A stretch of DNA of 37,508 bases from positions 1 to 37,508 of the forward strand of contig JBAZMA010000015.1 of NCBI GenBank assembly GCA_041649995.1. Reading direction: 5' to 3'. The translations under genes and the position numbers were made by a program. Every line of letters begins with the position of its first letter. Position 1 is the first letter of the stretch. The stretch comes from JBAZMA01 sp041649995. GTDB taxonomy: Bacteria; Omnitrophota; Gorgyraeia; Velamenicoccales; Velamenicoccaceae. Below the pieces are notes generated by a model, which saw only the letters and a list, made by a program, of their open reading frames with translations, was not told the origin of the DNA and did not search any database. Shown in pieces: positions 15,826 through 24,620 of the stretch.

Positions 15826-16191
15826 TTAGCTGTCCTCAATTGGGTGTTCATCTTCATCGGCCCGCTTCAGCGGCGTGGCCGTGCGAAGCGGCGACACCGT
15901 GCGCGGTGCGGTGGTTGGGGACCGCACCAGCGCCATGGCCTCGGGCCAGTACGTCGGCGCGAACAACTGCCGGATTTCGGACGGCGACAGATACTTGCAC
16001 GCGTCCGGCGCCGCGCGCAGCGCGTCGAGACGTGCACCGTCGGTGGGCAGCGATCGCAGTGCACGTATCATGGACGCCGCGTCAGTTTGCCGCGGGGGTA
16101 CCATGGTCGCTGACCAGAATTCCGAGCGTGTGCTGACCCAGTCCGGCTGTGGGGACAGAGTCTCGTCCCGGGACGGTGTTTTATCGGACAT
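15826..16191 (-). CDS. Unknown small protein, 121 aa
   Basis: No firm family. Residues about 45-95 (MIRALRSLPTDGARLDALRAA, then YLSPSEIRQLFAP and EAMALVRSP) form a helical stretch that recalls the DUF4476 pattern of short helices seen in some eukaryotic and giant-virus proteins; this is a tentative similarity. The N-terminus is polar and the C-terminus is basic then acidic (KRADEDEHPIEDS). The ATG at 16191 is chosen over an upstream in-frame ATG because the region before it (CCAATTCGTGTATTATTTG) looks like a promoter. It ends 8 bp before the start of the ankyrin-like gene on the same strand. Confidence 0.6.
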   Translation of the reverse strand: MSDKTPSRDETLSPQPDWVSTRSEFWSATMVPPRQTDAASMIRALRSLPTDGARLDALRAAPDACKYLSPSEIRQLFAPTYWPEAMALVRSPTTAPRTVSPLRTATPLKRADEDEHPIEDS

Positions 16192-16434
16192 CTCAGTTTT
16201 CGGTGCGTGTGGATTCTGGTGCAAATAATACACGAATTGGAAAAGCCCGAGACTTTTTTTTTCTGCCCGGCGAGTGGCCCGCCCGTTCGCGTGATGCCAA
16301 AAACCCTCCTGCCGCGCAATGCGACCATTACACGCGACACGGGTGATGAAGATGACTAGAAAAACTCGCACCATGTGCACTGCACTGCCGCATGGATTTT
16401 TGCAACGAACGACACGGCCGCGACTTCTCTGAAA
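16192..16434. promoter_or_regulatory. Divergent intergenic region
   Basis: 243 bp lie between divergent starts. On the left an A/T-rich island holds AATAATACACGAATTGGAAAAGC (the AATTGG core) and a run of nine to ten T. On the right, GAAAATGACG leads into the gene at 16435. No convincing frame or RNA structure was seen. Confidence 0.4.
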
Positions 16435-17442
16435 ATGACGACGTCGCCACCAGGATCATTGATCCCCGCCTCCATGCCCGGCGCAGAGTTGCAATGGGGC
16501 ATCGGAAATGTGTGGAGCACGCACATGGGCACGTTCGCGGTGTCGCGCGAGCGGGTGTACGGGTACGCGGTAGTCGCGGCGGTGGGAATCCCCGGGGTCG
16601 TGCTGTTGCCGCCGGATGCATATCACTTTGGCGTGTATTCGACAAAAATGGGCGCAGAAGCCGAAGCAAAGCGCAGGTGCACCGAACAGCGCACCAGGGG
16701 CAGGGGAAAAATCACGCCCGATGTGATCCGGAACGTCGCCGAACCGCACAGACCCGCCCCGTACGTACAAGGATTTGTTCTGAGGGGCGAGTCTCCGCTA
16801 TGGGAGTGCGTCTTATGCACCGAAACGAGGGTGAGCGCCGGCCAGCCCTTGCTGTGCCACAACTGTCTCGGGTGTTGCACGATGCATCCGGCAAACGTGG
16901 GGGGCGCGGAGAATCGACTGCGCGCGGAATTGCTGCGACGCAACACCAAAGCAATCGACGGCGGGTCAGCGGCGTGGGCAGTCGTGGCCCGGTCCATGGA
17001 AATCTCGCGGAAGTTCGAGGATCTGCGCGTGAAGATGGATTGGCTGGGTCGGCTCGGTCGCTGGCAACACGCGATGCACACCGACGCCGTCGTCCAGTGT
17101 AGACGCTGGTTCTTTTCGCAGGCACAGCAGATGATGTTCGGGCTTCAGACCCAGGTCTCCGCGACGGACGCGGTGTGCGATTCGGTGCGTTCGGAACCCA
17201 GATTCCCGCGCGAGACCGATCCGTTTCCCGGGCAGCCTGACGATAAGGCGATATTGGGAAACGTGTTCCGCGGCACGGCGAGGTCTCTGGTGACACTGAT
17301 CAACGTGCAGATCGCGGAATTTGACCGCATCGAGAATGACGGAACAAACTATCCGATCCTGCTCCTCGCGCAGCTGTGTGCATGGCAACCGGCGCTGCGG
17401 GCCATTTCCGAGCTGACCGCGCAGCTTGCCGCGCAGCTCTGA
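16435..17442 (+). CDS. Unknown Cys4-finger protein, tandem copy A, 335 aa
   Basis: This and the next gene are diverged tandem paralogues of a family I do not recognise. They share an N-terminal signature (GSLIPASMPGAELQWGIGNVW here, GSLIVPATVPGTQFQWGMGD next door), a GYAVVAV strand and a FGVYS motif. A putative zinc finger follows a GESPLW motif, with C125-x2-C128 and C141-x2-C144 here. The C-terminal half is helical and ends with a shared LCAWQPALRAISE motif. There is no signal peptide, membrane segment or known enzyme motif. The ATG at 16435 gives a start equivalent to the paralogue's. The pair probably arose by duplication and now differs in most helical positions. Confidence 0.75.
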   Translation: MTTSPPGSLIPASMPGAELQWGIGNVWSTHMGTFAVSRERVYGYAVVAAVGIPGVVLLPPDAYHFGVYSTKMGAEAEAKRRCTEQRTRGRGKITPDVIRNVAEPHRPAPYVQGFVLRGESPLWECVLCTETRVSAGQPLLCHNCLGCCTMHPANVGGAENRLRAELLRRNTKAIDGGSAAWAVVARSMEISRKFEDLRVKMDWLGRLGRWQHAMHTDAVVQCRRWFFSQAQQMMFGLQTQVSATDAVCDSVRSEPRFPRETDPFPGQPDDKAILGNVFRGTARSLVTLINVQIAEFDRIENDGTNYPILLLAQLCAWQPALRAISELTAQLAAQL

Positions 17443-17560
17443 CGCGAACAAAAATGCCATTGACCGACTCGCCGTGAAAGATATACCCACCACACGGACA
17501 TCAGAGCGCGTGTGCAGAAGGGGAAAAAATTCTCAGCCACACACCCATCGGAACGTGAGC

Positions 17561-18583
17561 ATGTCAACCTCTGTTGGTAGTTTGATCGTCCCCGCGACGG
17601 TGCCCGGTACGCAGTTTCAGTGGGGGATGGGCGATGCATGGCACGTGCTGGCGTACGTGCGCAACGTCCAGCCGCACGGAACGCAGTACGCGCAGGCGAC
17701 CCGCGAACAGATGGACCGGAATGACATCTTCGGGTACGCGGTAGTTGCCGTGCCCGGTGGGACGGGCGGCACCGTCCTCGCATTGGGGGTGGACGCACAT
17801 TTCGGCATCTACAGCCATTTGGTAGATGCCATAGACGAGGCGATCCGCAGGAAGGCCGAGCAGATCGCCGGCATCAAGTGTATCATGCCGGACGCAATGC
17901 GGGATGTGATTTTTGGCCAGCCTCTGGTGACCGGCGAGTCTCCCCGGTGGATTTGTGCCGCGTGTGGAGGCGAGACACGCGCCGACCGGCGCCCGGCGCT
18001 GTGCGCGTGGTGCCTCGGCTGGTTCGTGCAGTATCCGTTCGACGTCGCCGCGGATCTGCGGCTGCTGTTGCACTCGTTCGACGGTTTTGTCGTGTCCGAG
18101 CTGTACATGGTGTCGGGATGGAAGATCGTGACGGAGACCATCCTCCTATCGGATCTCCTGCTGCAGCTGGGCGGAATGGCGAGAGACATCGAGAATCGCT
18201 GGCGCTTGACCGGCGGTGGGTACGGCACCGCGGTCCTGGACCATTGCGCCCGTGTCATGCACACGCGCGCGGGAGTGTGCGCGCAGCTGCTCGCCCGGTG
18301 CCGGGGCGGAACTCCCCCGCTGGGGATACCGCAGCGCGTCGAGGCGCTCCCCGCGGCCGGCGGCGTCTTTCTGGGGGTGCCGGTCGACGAGGAACTCCGG
18401 GTCGAAAAGTTCGCGGAGGAAATCCGGCGCGTGGTCTCCGCGTTGCGCGCCGCGGAGATCAGCCTCGCCGAAGTCGAACAATTGCCGAGTTGTTTGCCCG
18501 GGCTCACCAGCCGTCTGTGCGCATGGCGGCCGGCCATGCGGGTCATCGCGCAGCAGATCGCGCGGGTCGGCGAGCTGTCCTGA
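17561..18583 (+). CDS. Unknown Cys4-finger protein, tandem copy B, 340 aa
   Basis: This is the paralogue of the preceding gene, colinear with it along the whole length: a QFQWGMGDAW N-terminus, FGYAVVAVPGG, AHFGIYSHL, GESPRWICAACGG with the finger C132-x2-C135 and C148-x2-C151, and the C-terminal LCAWRPAMRVIAQQ. Conservation of all four cysteines in both copies, despite wide divergence elsewhere, argues that the finger is functional. The start at 17561 matches the start of copy A. The 118-bp gap holds GGGGAAAAAATTCTC as a likely leader element. Function is unknown. Confidence 0.75.
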   Translation: MSTSVGSLIVPATVPGTQFQWGMGDAWHVLAYVRNVQPHGTQYAQATREQMDRNDIFGYAVVAVPGGTGGTVLALGVDAHFGIYSHLVDAIDEAIRRKAEQIAGIKCIMPDAMRDVIFGQPLVTGESPRWICAACGGETRADRRPALCAWCLGWFVQYPFDVAADLRLLLHSFDGFVVSELYMVSGWKIVTETILLSDLLLQLGGMARDIENRWRLTGGGYGTAVLDHCARVMHTRAGVCAQLLARCRGGTPPLGIPQRVEALPAAGGVFLGVPVDEELRVEKFAEEIRRVVSALRAAEISLAEVEQLPSCLPGLTSRLCAWRPAMRVIAQQIARVGELS

Positions 18584-18652
18584 CCAGATCGAAATGATAC
18601 TGGAGGCCAAATAACTGGGCATAGAAAAAAACCAAACGTCGCCGAAAAAAAA

Positions 18653-19891
18653 ATGACCGTTGATCTCTTTACACACCCCGCCCCATTTTGCGGACGCGGC
18701 CCGACGCTGGACATACTGCCGGCATTATACGACCGCACGCTGATCGCGCTGCGCGAACGCATGGTGGATGGTGCAGTGCACACGTGGACGTGTGGTCACC
18801 TCGGCGATCCGCACCACGACATCTCGCGCCCGGCAAAGGATGCGCTCGACGTCGCAGCGCAGTACAACACGTCGACCGAACACCCCGGCGTGGTGCGCGA
18901 CATCGAACTCAAACTCGTGAATGCGGTCTGCGGTGAGATATTCGGGTACGATCACGTGAAGTGCTGGGGATACGCGTGCACCGATAGGTCGGTCGGCAAC
19001 CTGGTGGGGTTGTGGATCGCCCGCGATCGTGCACGAGCGACCGGCCGGCCGTCCGCGCGAGTCGTGTTCGCGTCCGCGGATGCGTGCCGCAGCGTGGCGC
19101 GCGCGTGCAGGATCCTCGACCTCGAGCTCCGCGCGGTGCCGGCGGACGGGCCGATGCGGACGCCGACCGCGGACGACCTGCGGGGCGCGGACGCGCTTGC
19201 CGTCGTCGCGACGATCGGCACGTCGTACACCGGCTCCGTCGACGACGTCGTTGGCATACGTCGGGTGGTGGCCGAGAGCGGGTTGCCGGTGTGGGTGCAC
19301 GCGGACGCCGCGTACGGCGGCTACTTTGCGTACGTCGCGGGGTGCATCCCGTCGCTGCGCGACTGCGACTCGGCGGTAGTGGACGTGGGCCAGTGCGGTT
19401 ACGGACCGCGCGGCGTCGCCGTGGTCGGCGTGCGCAACGGGGTCGACACGTGGCACGCGTGCGGAACGGACGCCGATCCGTGGATGCCCGTGATCGAGGA
19501 CGACCGCGCGGGCGCGTCGATCATCGCGGCGTGGCACAGTCACGAACAGATCCGTGGCATGTACCCCACTCTCATGGCAAATCTGTTGCGCGGCGCGGAC
19601 GCGCTGACGCGCGCGATCGTCGCGAAGGGCCACGTGATCGTGGGCCCGTGCGGATTGAGCGTCGTGCGGTTCGCGTTCAGGCCGGAGGAGCGCATGCCGT
19701 ATTACGCGACGCGGTTCTGCGATTCCGCGAACACGCGCCACGGCGGGATCGCGCTCACCACGACGACCGTGGCTGGTCGCGTGCTGTTCCGCATCGTCGT
19801 GATGGACCCGTCGTTTCCGTCGTATGCGCAGAACGTCGCGGATTGGCTCGAGACAACGCGCGTGCACTATGATCGATCCATGAAGGTGTGA
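18653..19891 (+). CDS. Group II PLP-decarboxylase-like protein lacking the cofactor lysine (predicted pseudoenzyme)
   Basis: The 412-residue protein has the fold signature of pyridoxal-phosphate group II decarboxylases (histidine, tyrosine, glutamate type). These include HLGDPHHD near residue 49, YNTSTEHPGVVRDIE (71-85), VVATIGTSYTGSVDD (184-198) and HADAAYGGYF (216-225) with the Asp218 that normally pairs with the pyridine nitrogen. At the place of the invariant 'D..HK' the sequence reads DVGQCGYGPRG (244-253), so His and the Schiff-base Lys are replaced by Gly246 and Gln247. The usual 'GGT.SN' loop is also altered (CTDRSVGN). Without the lysine it should not work as a normal PLP enzyme. It may bind PLP non-covalently, bind a substrate, or act as a scaffold. 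The frame is intact and the ATG at 18653 follows a GCCGAAAAAAAA leader. Confidence 0.85.
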   Translation: MTVDLFTHPAPFCGRGPTLDILPALYDRTLIALRERMVDGAVHTWTCGHLGDPHHDISRPAKDALDVAAQYNTSTEHPGVVRDIELKLVNAVCGEIFGYDHVKCWGYACTDRSVGNLVGLWIARDRARATGRPSARVVFASADACRSVARACRILDLELRAVPADGPMRTPTADDLRGADALAVVATIGTSYTGSVDDVVGIRRVVAESGLPVWVHADAAYGGYFAYVAGCIPSLRDCDSAVVDVGQCGYGPRGVAVVGVRNGVDTWHACGTDADPWMPVIEDDRAGASIIAAWHSHEQIRGMYPTLMANLLRGADALTRAIVAKGHVIVGPCGLSVVRFAFRPEERMPYYATRFCDSANTRHGGIALTTTTVAGRVLFRIVVMDPSFPSYAQNVADWLETTRVHYDRSMKV

Positions 19892-19898
19892 TGACCTT

Positions 19899-19908
19899 CC
19901 CCCCCCCC
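19899..19908. repeat. C10 homopolymer past a stop codon
   Basis: Ten C follow the stop codon of the PLP-decarboxylase-like gene within 17 bp, in the sense of its transcript. This is the same arrangement as after the genes ending at 2866 and 36281. Confidence 0.7.
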
Positions 19909-19923
19909 AACTCTTTACAGAAA

Positions 19924-21057
19924 TCACCCACCTTTGGTCCCATTCAGACCAAACCTCATGTCATTCGCGTGGTGGCGTTCGACGTGATTGTGCTCCATCG
20001 TTCCCAGGTCGTACCCGTCCGTGGGATGGCCAACGGCGACGACCGCTGCCATGTTTGTCCACGTTCCGCCATTGCCCATCGCGGTCCACAGCAGCGCGAG
20101 ATCGACGAGCATCGCGGCCCTGGGTAACGGGGGCGAGCCGCCACCCGACGCGATCTCGGCCAGGTTGCGCACCGCACCCCAATGGCCGGCAGTGTCGTAG
20201 ATGCGGAACCGGATGTTCGGCGTCGCTTTGCCCACGTACACCTGCACCGGGTTCAGCACGTCGGGTGCGTCCAGCACGTGCACGTATATGTAGTATATGC
20301 CCAAGTTTTCCTCCCTGGAACGACCGATCGTCGCCGTGGTATCGCGGAACTGCCCGATCGTCTGGCGAGGCACGGGTGCCGGAAACCCGGCGACGGCCGC
20401 GCCATCGCTGTCCTGGCCGTACGTCCACTGCGTGTAGTGCACGAGCGGTGCAGCGCCGCCGCTGCGGTGTTCGAGCCGCGCGCTGCAGGCGACGAGCGAT
20501 GCGCGGTCGGGAACGGCGACCGGCGCAGCGCGCGCCCGCTCGACGATGAGCGACCACATGTGCTCCCGGCGCATGTCGTACGTCGGGGTGTTGGCCACCG
20601 TCGTCCACAGCATGTTCGTCCACGTCGGCATCGGCCTGCCGTCGGGCGTGGCCCATTCGATCGCGTCGGATGCGCGATGCAGCGCCTTCCAGACGTACTT
20701 TGGCATCCGCAGCCCGGCCACTATCGCGTCCTGCTGCAGGTCTGGGATGGACGGTGGCCTCGTCGCGACGATCTCGACCGCGAGCCGGAGAAGCTTGGCC
20801 GGCACGTCGCGGCCCATGGTCGTCCGCTCGGCGAGCGCGACGCTGACGAGAAACTCGCACACGACGGCGACGTCGGTCACGCTCTTGAACGACACGGTCG
20901 CGCGCACCCGGCGCTGCTCGATCAGGCGGCACAGACGCTCGATCTTGTCATGGTTGGCGGGGGCCGCAAACCAGACAGCGTCGGGCGTCGCCGTGCCCGC
21001 GGCAAGCCGTGCGATGAGTGCGTTCACAGTTTCTTCGATGGGTGGTAATTTTTCCAT
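19924..21057 (-). CDS. Protein with C-terminal GIY-YIG-like nuclease domain, 377 aa
   Basis: Residues about 250-377 look like a GIY-YIG endonuclease domain: GIYYIY (253-258), VYVGKA (273-278), then Arg283/Arg285, His292, a late Glu355 in MEHNHVE that could be the metal-binding glutamate, and a Gly-rich end (GLNGTKGG). The spacing between GIYYIY and YVG (15 residues) is within the family range. The N-terminal 240 residues are mostly helical and unrecognised. They carry no zinc finger or DNA-binding motif, so this is not a typical homing endonuclease. Whether it cuts DNA depends on the Arg and Glu assignments, which are my inference. The ATG at 21057 lies 1 bp beyond the stop of the upstream F-box gene, so any promoter must lie inside that gene. 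Confidence 0.6.
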   Translation of the reverse strand: MEKLPPIEETVNALIARLAAGTATPDAVWFAAPANHDKIERLCRLIEQRRVRATVSFKSVTDVAVVCEFLVSVALAERTTMGRDVPAKLLRLAVEIVATRPPSIPDLQQDAIVAGLRMPKYVWKALHRASDAIEWATPDGRPMPTWTNMLWTTVANTPTYDMRREHMWSLIVERARAAPVAVPDRASLVACSARLEHRSGGAAPLVHYTQWTYGQDSDGAAVAGFPAPVPRQTIGQFRDTTATIGRSREENLGIYYIYVHVLDAPDVLNPVQVYVGKATPNIRFRIYDTAGHWGAVRNLAEIASGGGSPPLPRAAMLVDLALLWTAMGNGGTWTNMAAVVAVGHPTDGYDLGTMEHNHVERHHANDMRFGLNGTKGG

Positions 21058-21058
21058 T

Positions 21059-22360
21059 TTATTTTGCGAGTTTCTCGTATTCAATGTGGATCCGATCGAA
21101 CACGGTGCGAGTCTTCGTCGCGAGGTACAGCTGCTTCCACATCGCGCGGGTAGATTGGGCATCCGCGGGTCGGCGGCATCGGATGTGCAGCTGGCGCCCG
21201 GTGGCCACCATCGCGGCACCGGTCGCTGGTGGCACCATGTCGTCTAGAAGCGACGCGATCATGTCGGCGGTTAGTTCCATCGGGGCTTTCGCGATGAGCA
21301 GGTGGACTTCGCGCAGATTAGGGAACATCCGGTGGATGTAACAGTCGCGCAGGATGTGAATGGACCTGGCGTGCAACACCTCAACGTCCTCGACGACGTT
21401 GTGCGGCCACGGTTCCATCACGTGCACGGTCTGTGCGACGTGCTCAAACTTGGCACCCGGCCACCTCGCAGCGAATGCATGCACCGTGAAGGCGGCATTT
21501 GGCACGTATCCGTCGAGAACCAGCGTGGGCAGCGGGACCAGCGGCGGCAGCGTCGCGAGCGCACCCAGTCCACCGACGTCCACGTGCCACTTCCGCAGGT
21601 TTGGGCACAGACGTGCGATTTCCAACGCATTCGCGATTCCGGCGCAGTTGGGCACGTCGAGTTCCGTCAGCGTGGACGCGTGCAACCGCACGCCATCGAC
21701 AATGTCGCACACGTCGAGCATTTCGGGCCATGATGTGGCATGCAGTGCGAGGCGCTCGAGCGAGCAGAACGCCTTCAGGAACGGACCGCCGCACGCCGGG
21801 TGGCACGTCAGCGTCAGATCGCGGACGTTCTTAAATGCGCCAGGGGTCAATGCTTCGGGCGCCGGGTTGCGTGTCGCGATCGTCAAGTTGACCGTGTGCA
21901 GCCCGGGGCACTTTGCCGCGATGACGGCGAGGTCGGCGCCGGCCGAGCCGGACGACGCGTCGACGGTCAGCAGCAGCTTGCGCAGCGCGGTCATGCGGCA
22001 GATGTGCGGGTGCCAGTCGCAGAACCTGAACTGCACGTGTGAGAACTCGCGGCACAGGCCAAGCCGGTCGCCGAACGCGCGCAGAAACTCGGCGCACTCG
22101 GCCTCGCTGAAGGTTCCCGTGCGCAGGCCGACGTCGACGTGCTCCCACACGGCCGGCGTCTCCGCGAGCGCGTGCATCCGCCGGCACGTGTCGGTGAACG
22201 CGTGCACGTTCGTCAGGGGGTCCGGATCGGCGGCCAGCAGCTCGATTATCCGCTCGATGAACGCGTCGGACATGTTGTCGAACGGCGGCACGATCGTAAT
22301 GGACGGCGTCTTCGGACACTGCCGCGCTGGTTCATATGAAGATGGGGGGCGACCCGACAT
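21059..22360 (-). CDS. F-box/LRR-like protein, 433 aa
   Basis: Residues about 30-80 (SDAFIERIIELLA, AFTDTCRRMHALAETPAVWEHVDVG) form a diverged F-box, the helix bundle that docks to Skp1 in SCF ubiquitin ligases. The remainder has irregular leucine-rich repeats (for example LRKLLLTVDAS, LHTVNLTI, VRDLTLTCHPA, LTELDVPNC, CPNLRKWHVDVG) and probably forms the substrate-binding surface. It is a clear paralogue of the gene at 23328-24620 (shared CREFSHV..F..W.PH.CRM, MFPNLREVHL and PPATGAA motifs) and of the truncated copy between them. The ATG at 22360 follows GGAAATAAAAC. An internal ATG at residue 30, right before the F-box, is an alternative start. Confidence 0.85.
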   Translation of the reverse strand: MSGRPPSSYEPARQCPKTPSITIVPPFDNMSDAFIERIIELLAADPDPLTNVHAFTDTCRRMHALAETPAVWEHVDVGLRTGTFSEAECAEFLRAFGDRLGLCREFSHVQFRFCDWHPHICRMTALRKLLLTVDASSGSAGADLAVIAAKCPGLHTVNLTIATRNPAPEALTPGAFKNVRDLTLTCHPACGGPFLKAFCSLERLALHATSWPEMLDVCDIVDGVRLHASTLTELDVPNCAGIANALEIARLCPNLRKWHVDVGGLGALATLPPLVPLPTLVLDGYVPNAAFTVHAFAARWPGAKFEHVAQTVHVMEPWPHNVVEDVEVLHARSIHILRDCYIHRMFPNLREVHLLIAKAPMELTADMIASLLDDMVPPATGAAMVATGRQLHIRCRRPADAQSTRAMWKQLYLATKTRTVFDRIHIEYEKLAK

Positions 22361-23030
22361 GTTTTATTTCCATGACGCCGGCATTCTCGCATCGACAACC
22401 CAGTGTTTGCGCGTTTTTTCGGTGTGTCGGGGGTGCGGATTCGTAATCCACGCGCAACTTGAACCAACCACCGGACATCACGGACCGGATCAGCAGCGGC
22501 CAGGATTCGTCAACTGCATTCGGCATCGTCCGTCTGCAGCGCACGCGCAGCAGATTCCCGACGAGCGTCACCGGGGTTGTCGTGGCCGACGGCGTAGTAC
22601 CTTGCAGCAATGCCAAGGTCACGTCCAGCTCCGACTGTGATGGCCAGTCCAGGGACACGGCCCGCAGATCGGGAAACATTTTCGGAAACTGGGAGCAGTC
22701 GCGCACTGTGATTTTGTGAAGATGCAGGCGGACAACGTTGGGCATAATAGTGTTAGGCTCGGCCACCGCACAACCGATCACATGGCACTTGATTGCAACA
22801 TTTGGGTGTCGCGCAGCGAATTCGCGTATCACGGTGCACTGTTCGCCGGACCATTTCCGTCGGCCGTTGGTTAACCACAGGGAACGCAGCGCCGGCCACT
22901 GGTCCGCGATGATCGAATGCACATTGTCGATCCGCGTGCACCATTTCCGCAGTTTCGGGCATGTACGGACGAACGCAGTTTCTAGCGCGTCGTAGTCCGC
23001 ATCATCGCAGGGGCGCGCGGAAATTTCCAC
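22332..23030 (-). pseudogene. 5'-truncated F-box/LRR paralogue
   Basis: This frame matches only the C-terminal half of its two neighbours: CPKLRKW, MFPDLRAVSL, TPSATTTPVTLVGNLLRVRCRRTM and WFKLRVDYE align in order with CPNLRKW, MFPNLREVHL, PPATGAAMVATGRQLHIRCRRP and FDRIHIEYE. The F-box and about 200 N-terminal residues are gone. The frame opens after a stop at 23055-23057 with no ATG; the first possible initiator is a GTG at 23030. At the 3' end it runs about 30 residues past the paralogues' end and overlaps the start of the next F-box gene by 29 bp. It is most likely a decaying duplicate, although a short LRR-only product made from the GTG is possible. Confidence 0.7.
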
Positions 23031-23327
23031 ACGCCTTCGCGCTTTTCCGTCCTTTTATAATAAAATCCGGTCAATTGGAACCAAACGCGTTCATCAACAT
23101 TCGGTCATGTCCAATTGCGACGGCTGTTATCAATTTCAGTGTTTCTCGTGTATGGGTGACCGTGCGGCTGGTAGCCGAAGCCTCGGGCCATTGGCTGAAA
23201 TTGCGGGTTCTGCTAGTTTCGCCGGATTGATGCCGACCGCCGCGGTGACGATTGCCGACTAACCACGGGCGGGCGTTTGGAGAAAAATGGCACAATAAAA
23301 ACCCGGTGTTTTTTTTTGTGGTGTTTG
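23031..23327. promoter_or_regulatory. Intergenic region with two AATTG boxes
   Basis: No convincing gene is seen in this 297-bp stretch. It holds TATAATAAAATCC, CCGGTCAATTGGAACC (about 23068-23083) and TGTCCAATTGCGACGG (about 23108-23123), which match the promoter-like boxes next to active genes. Their survival upstream of a truncated F-box copy suggests that the deletion took the 5' part of that gene but left its promoter. Confidence 0.4.
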
Positions 23328-24620
23328 TCATTGTGCGTAATCGATGAACACTGTACGGATCCCAACGCCGTCCGTCACCGTGCGGCAGAGGCCGATCCAC
23401 GACACCCTGTCAAATGGCACCTCCGATCGCTGACAGTGCACGCAGAGTTGCTGGCCGACGACGTCGAATGCGGCGCCGGTGGTTGGCGGTGCCATGCCGG
23501 CCAACAGCGCCGCGGTCAGCCGCAACACGTCATCGCCTTTGAGCTTGGCGACAGTGACGACGAGATGCCGCAGGTTTGGGAACGATTGGTGGATCCTTGC
23601 GGTTGCCTCCATTTGAATCCGTCCGACGTGAAGAACCACGACCTCATCGAGCGTGCCGCGCGGGGTCGCCAACAGCACGACGCGTGGGATGACGTGCACC
23701 CACGTGATCCCGGGCCACGCTTTGACCAGCCGACTGCTCGCATCGCGCATCTGCCGGGTCGGGTCCCCGTACAGAATTATCGTCAGCGCCTGCGGCGGCG
23801 GGGGAGCGACCGCAAGCTCTTCCATGTCTGCCATGTCCACGAGCCATGTCCGCATGTTGGGGCACGCCCGCACGATCCCCAGTTTCTGCGCGGCCGTGAA
23901 CGCGGGGATGTCGAGTTCTCTGATCGCGGGCGCGTGGCCGCGCACCGCCGCGAGTATGGCGTCGGCCGTTTCCGCGTCCGCCGGCGCGCTCAGGTTGATC
24001 GCCAGACGCTCGGGGGCCTTGAATGCGCGAACGCACGCCGCGCAGACGGCGGGGTGGCACGACAGATTCACCTCGCGCGCATTGGCAAACACGGCAGGGG
24101 GCAACTCCACCGCGCCGATCGCGGTCACGTGTATGTCCAGCAATATGGTGTGCAGGTTCGGACACGCCCGCGCGATGGCGAGAAGATCGGCGCCGAGAGA
24201 GGTTGCCGCAAAGTCGATCGTCATGTGCAGCGTGCGGAGGTTGGCCATGCGGCACACGTGCGGCAGCCACATGCGGAACGAGTGCCGAACGTGCGAAAAC
24301 TCGCGGCACGCGCGCAGCTTGTCGCCAAACTGCCCCGCGATCGCGTTGGTGCGCGCTTCGTCCCACTCAAAGTCGTTACACAGCGCGCCGACGTCGATGT
24401 TTGCCCACACGTCCGGGCTGGACGCCAATGCGTGCATGCGCTTGCACGTTTCGGCCAACCGGAACAGCGACGTGATGGTGGATGGGGTGGATGCCAGTAT
24501 TCCCATGATCTGCACGATGGGCAAATCCGGCATGTCGTCGCTCACGTACGATACCGACGACTCGGCGTCGGTGGGCACAATCTTATGCCGTCCCCGCGCG
24601 CGACGCGTTCGTTCCGTCAT
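23328..24620 (-). CDS. F-box/LRR-like protein, 430 aa
   Basis: This is the full-length paralogue of the F-box gene at 21059-22360. A basic N-terminus (MTERTRRARGRHK) could be a nuclear signal. The F-box-like region (about 30-80) contains IMGILAS, LAETCKRMHALASSPDVWANIDVG. LRR-type repeats follow (LRTLHMTIDF, LHTILLDIH, AREVNLSCHPA, IRELDIPAF, CPNMRTWLVDM, LRHLVVTVAKL) and the family C-terminal PPTTGAAFDVVGQQLCVHC. The product probably recruits a target to a host SCF ubiquitin ligase. The start is set at ATG 24620; the codon three residues upstream is TTG. Upstream on the minus strand is CGGAATTGAAAAAG. Confidence 0.85.
   Translation of the reverse strand: MTERTRRARGRHKIVPTDAESSVSYVSDDMPDLPIVQIMGILASTPSTITSLFRLAETCKRMHALASSPDVWANIDVGALCNDFEWDEARTNAIAGQFGDKLRACREFSHVRHSFRMWLPHVCRMANLRTLHMTIDFAATSLGADLLAIARACPNLHTILLDIHVTAIGAVELPPAVFANAREVNLSCHPAVCAACVRAFKAPERLAINLSAPADAETADAILAAVRGHAPAIRELDIPAFTAAQKLGIVRACPNMRTWLVDMADMEELAVAPPPPQALTIILYGDPTRQMRDASSRLVKAWPGITWVHVIPRVVLLATPRGTLDEVVVLHVGRIQMEATARIHQSFPNLRHLVVTVAKLKGDDVLRLTAALLAGMAPPTTGAAFDVVGQQLCVHCQRSEVPFDRVSWIGLCRTVTDGVGIRTVFIDYAQ

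Noticed and set aside
22961..23230. Possible 89-residue protein on the plus strand in the gap near the truncated F-box gene
   Set aside because: No domain, it overlaps the truncated copy, and it covers promoter-like boxes.
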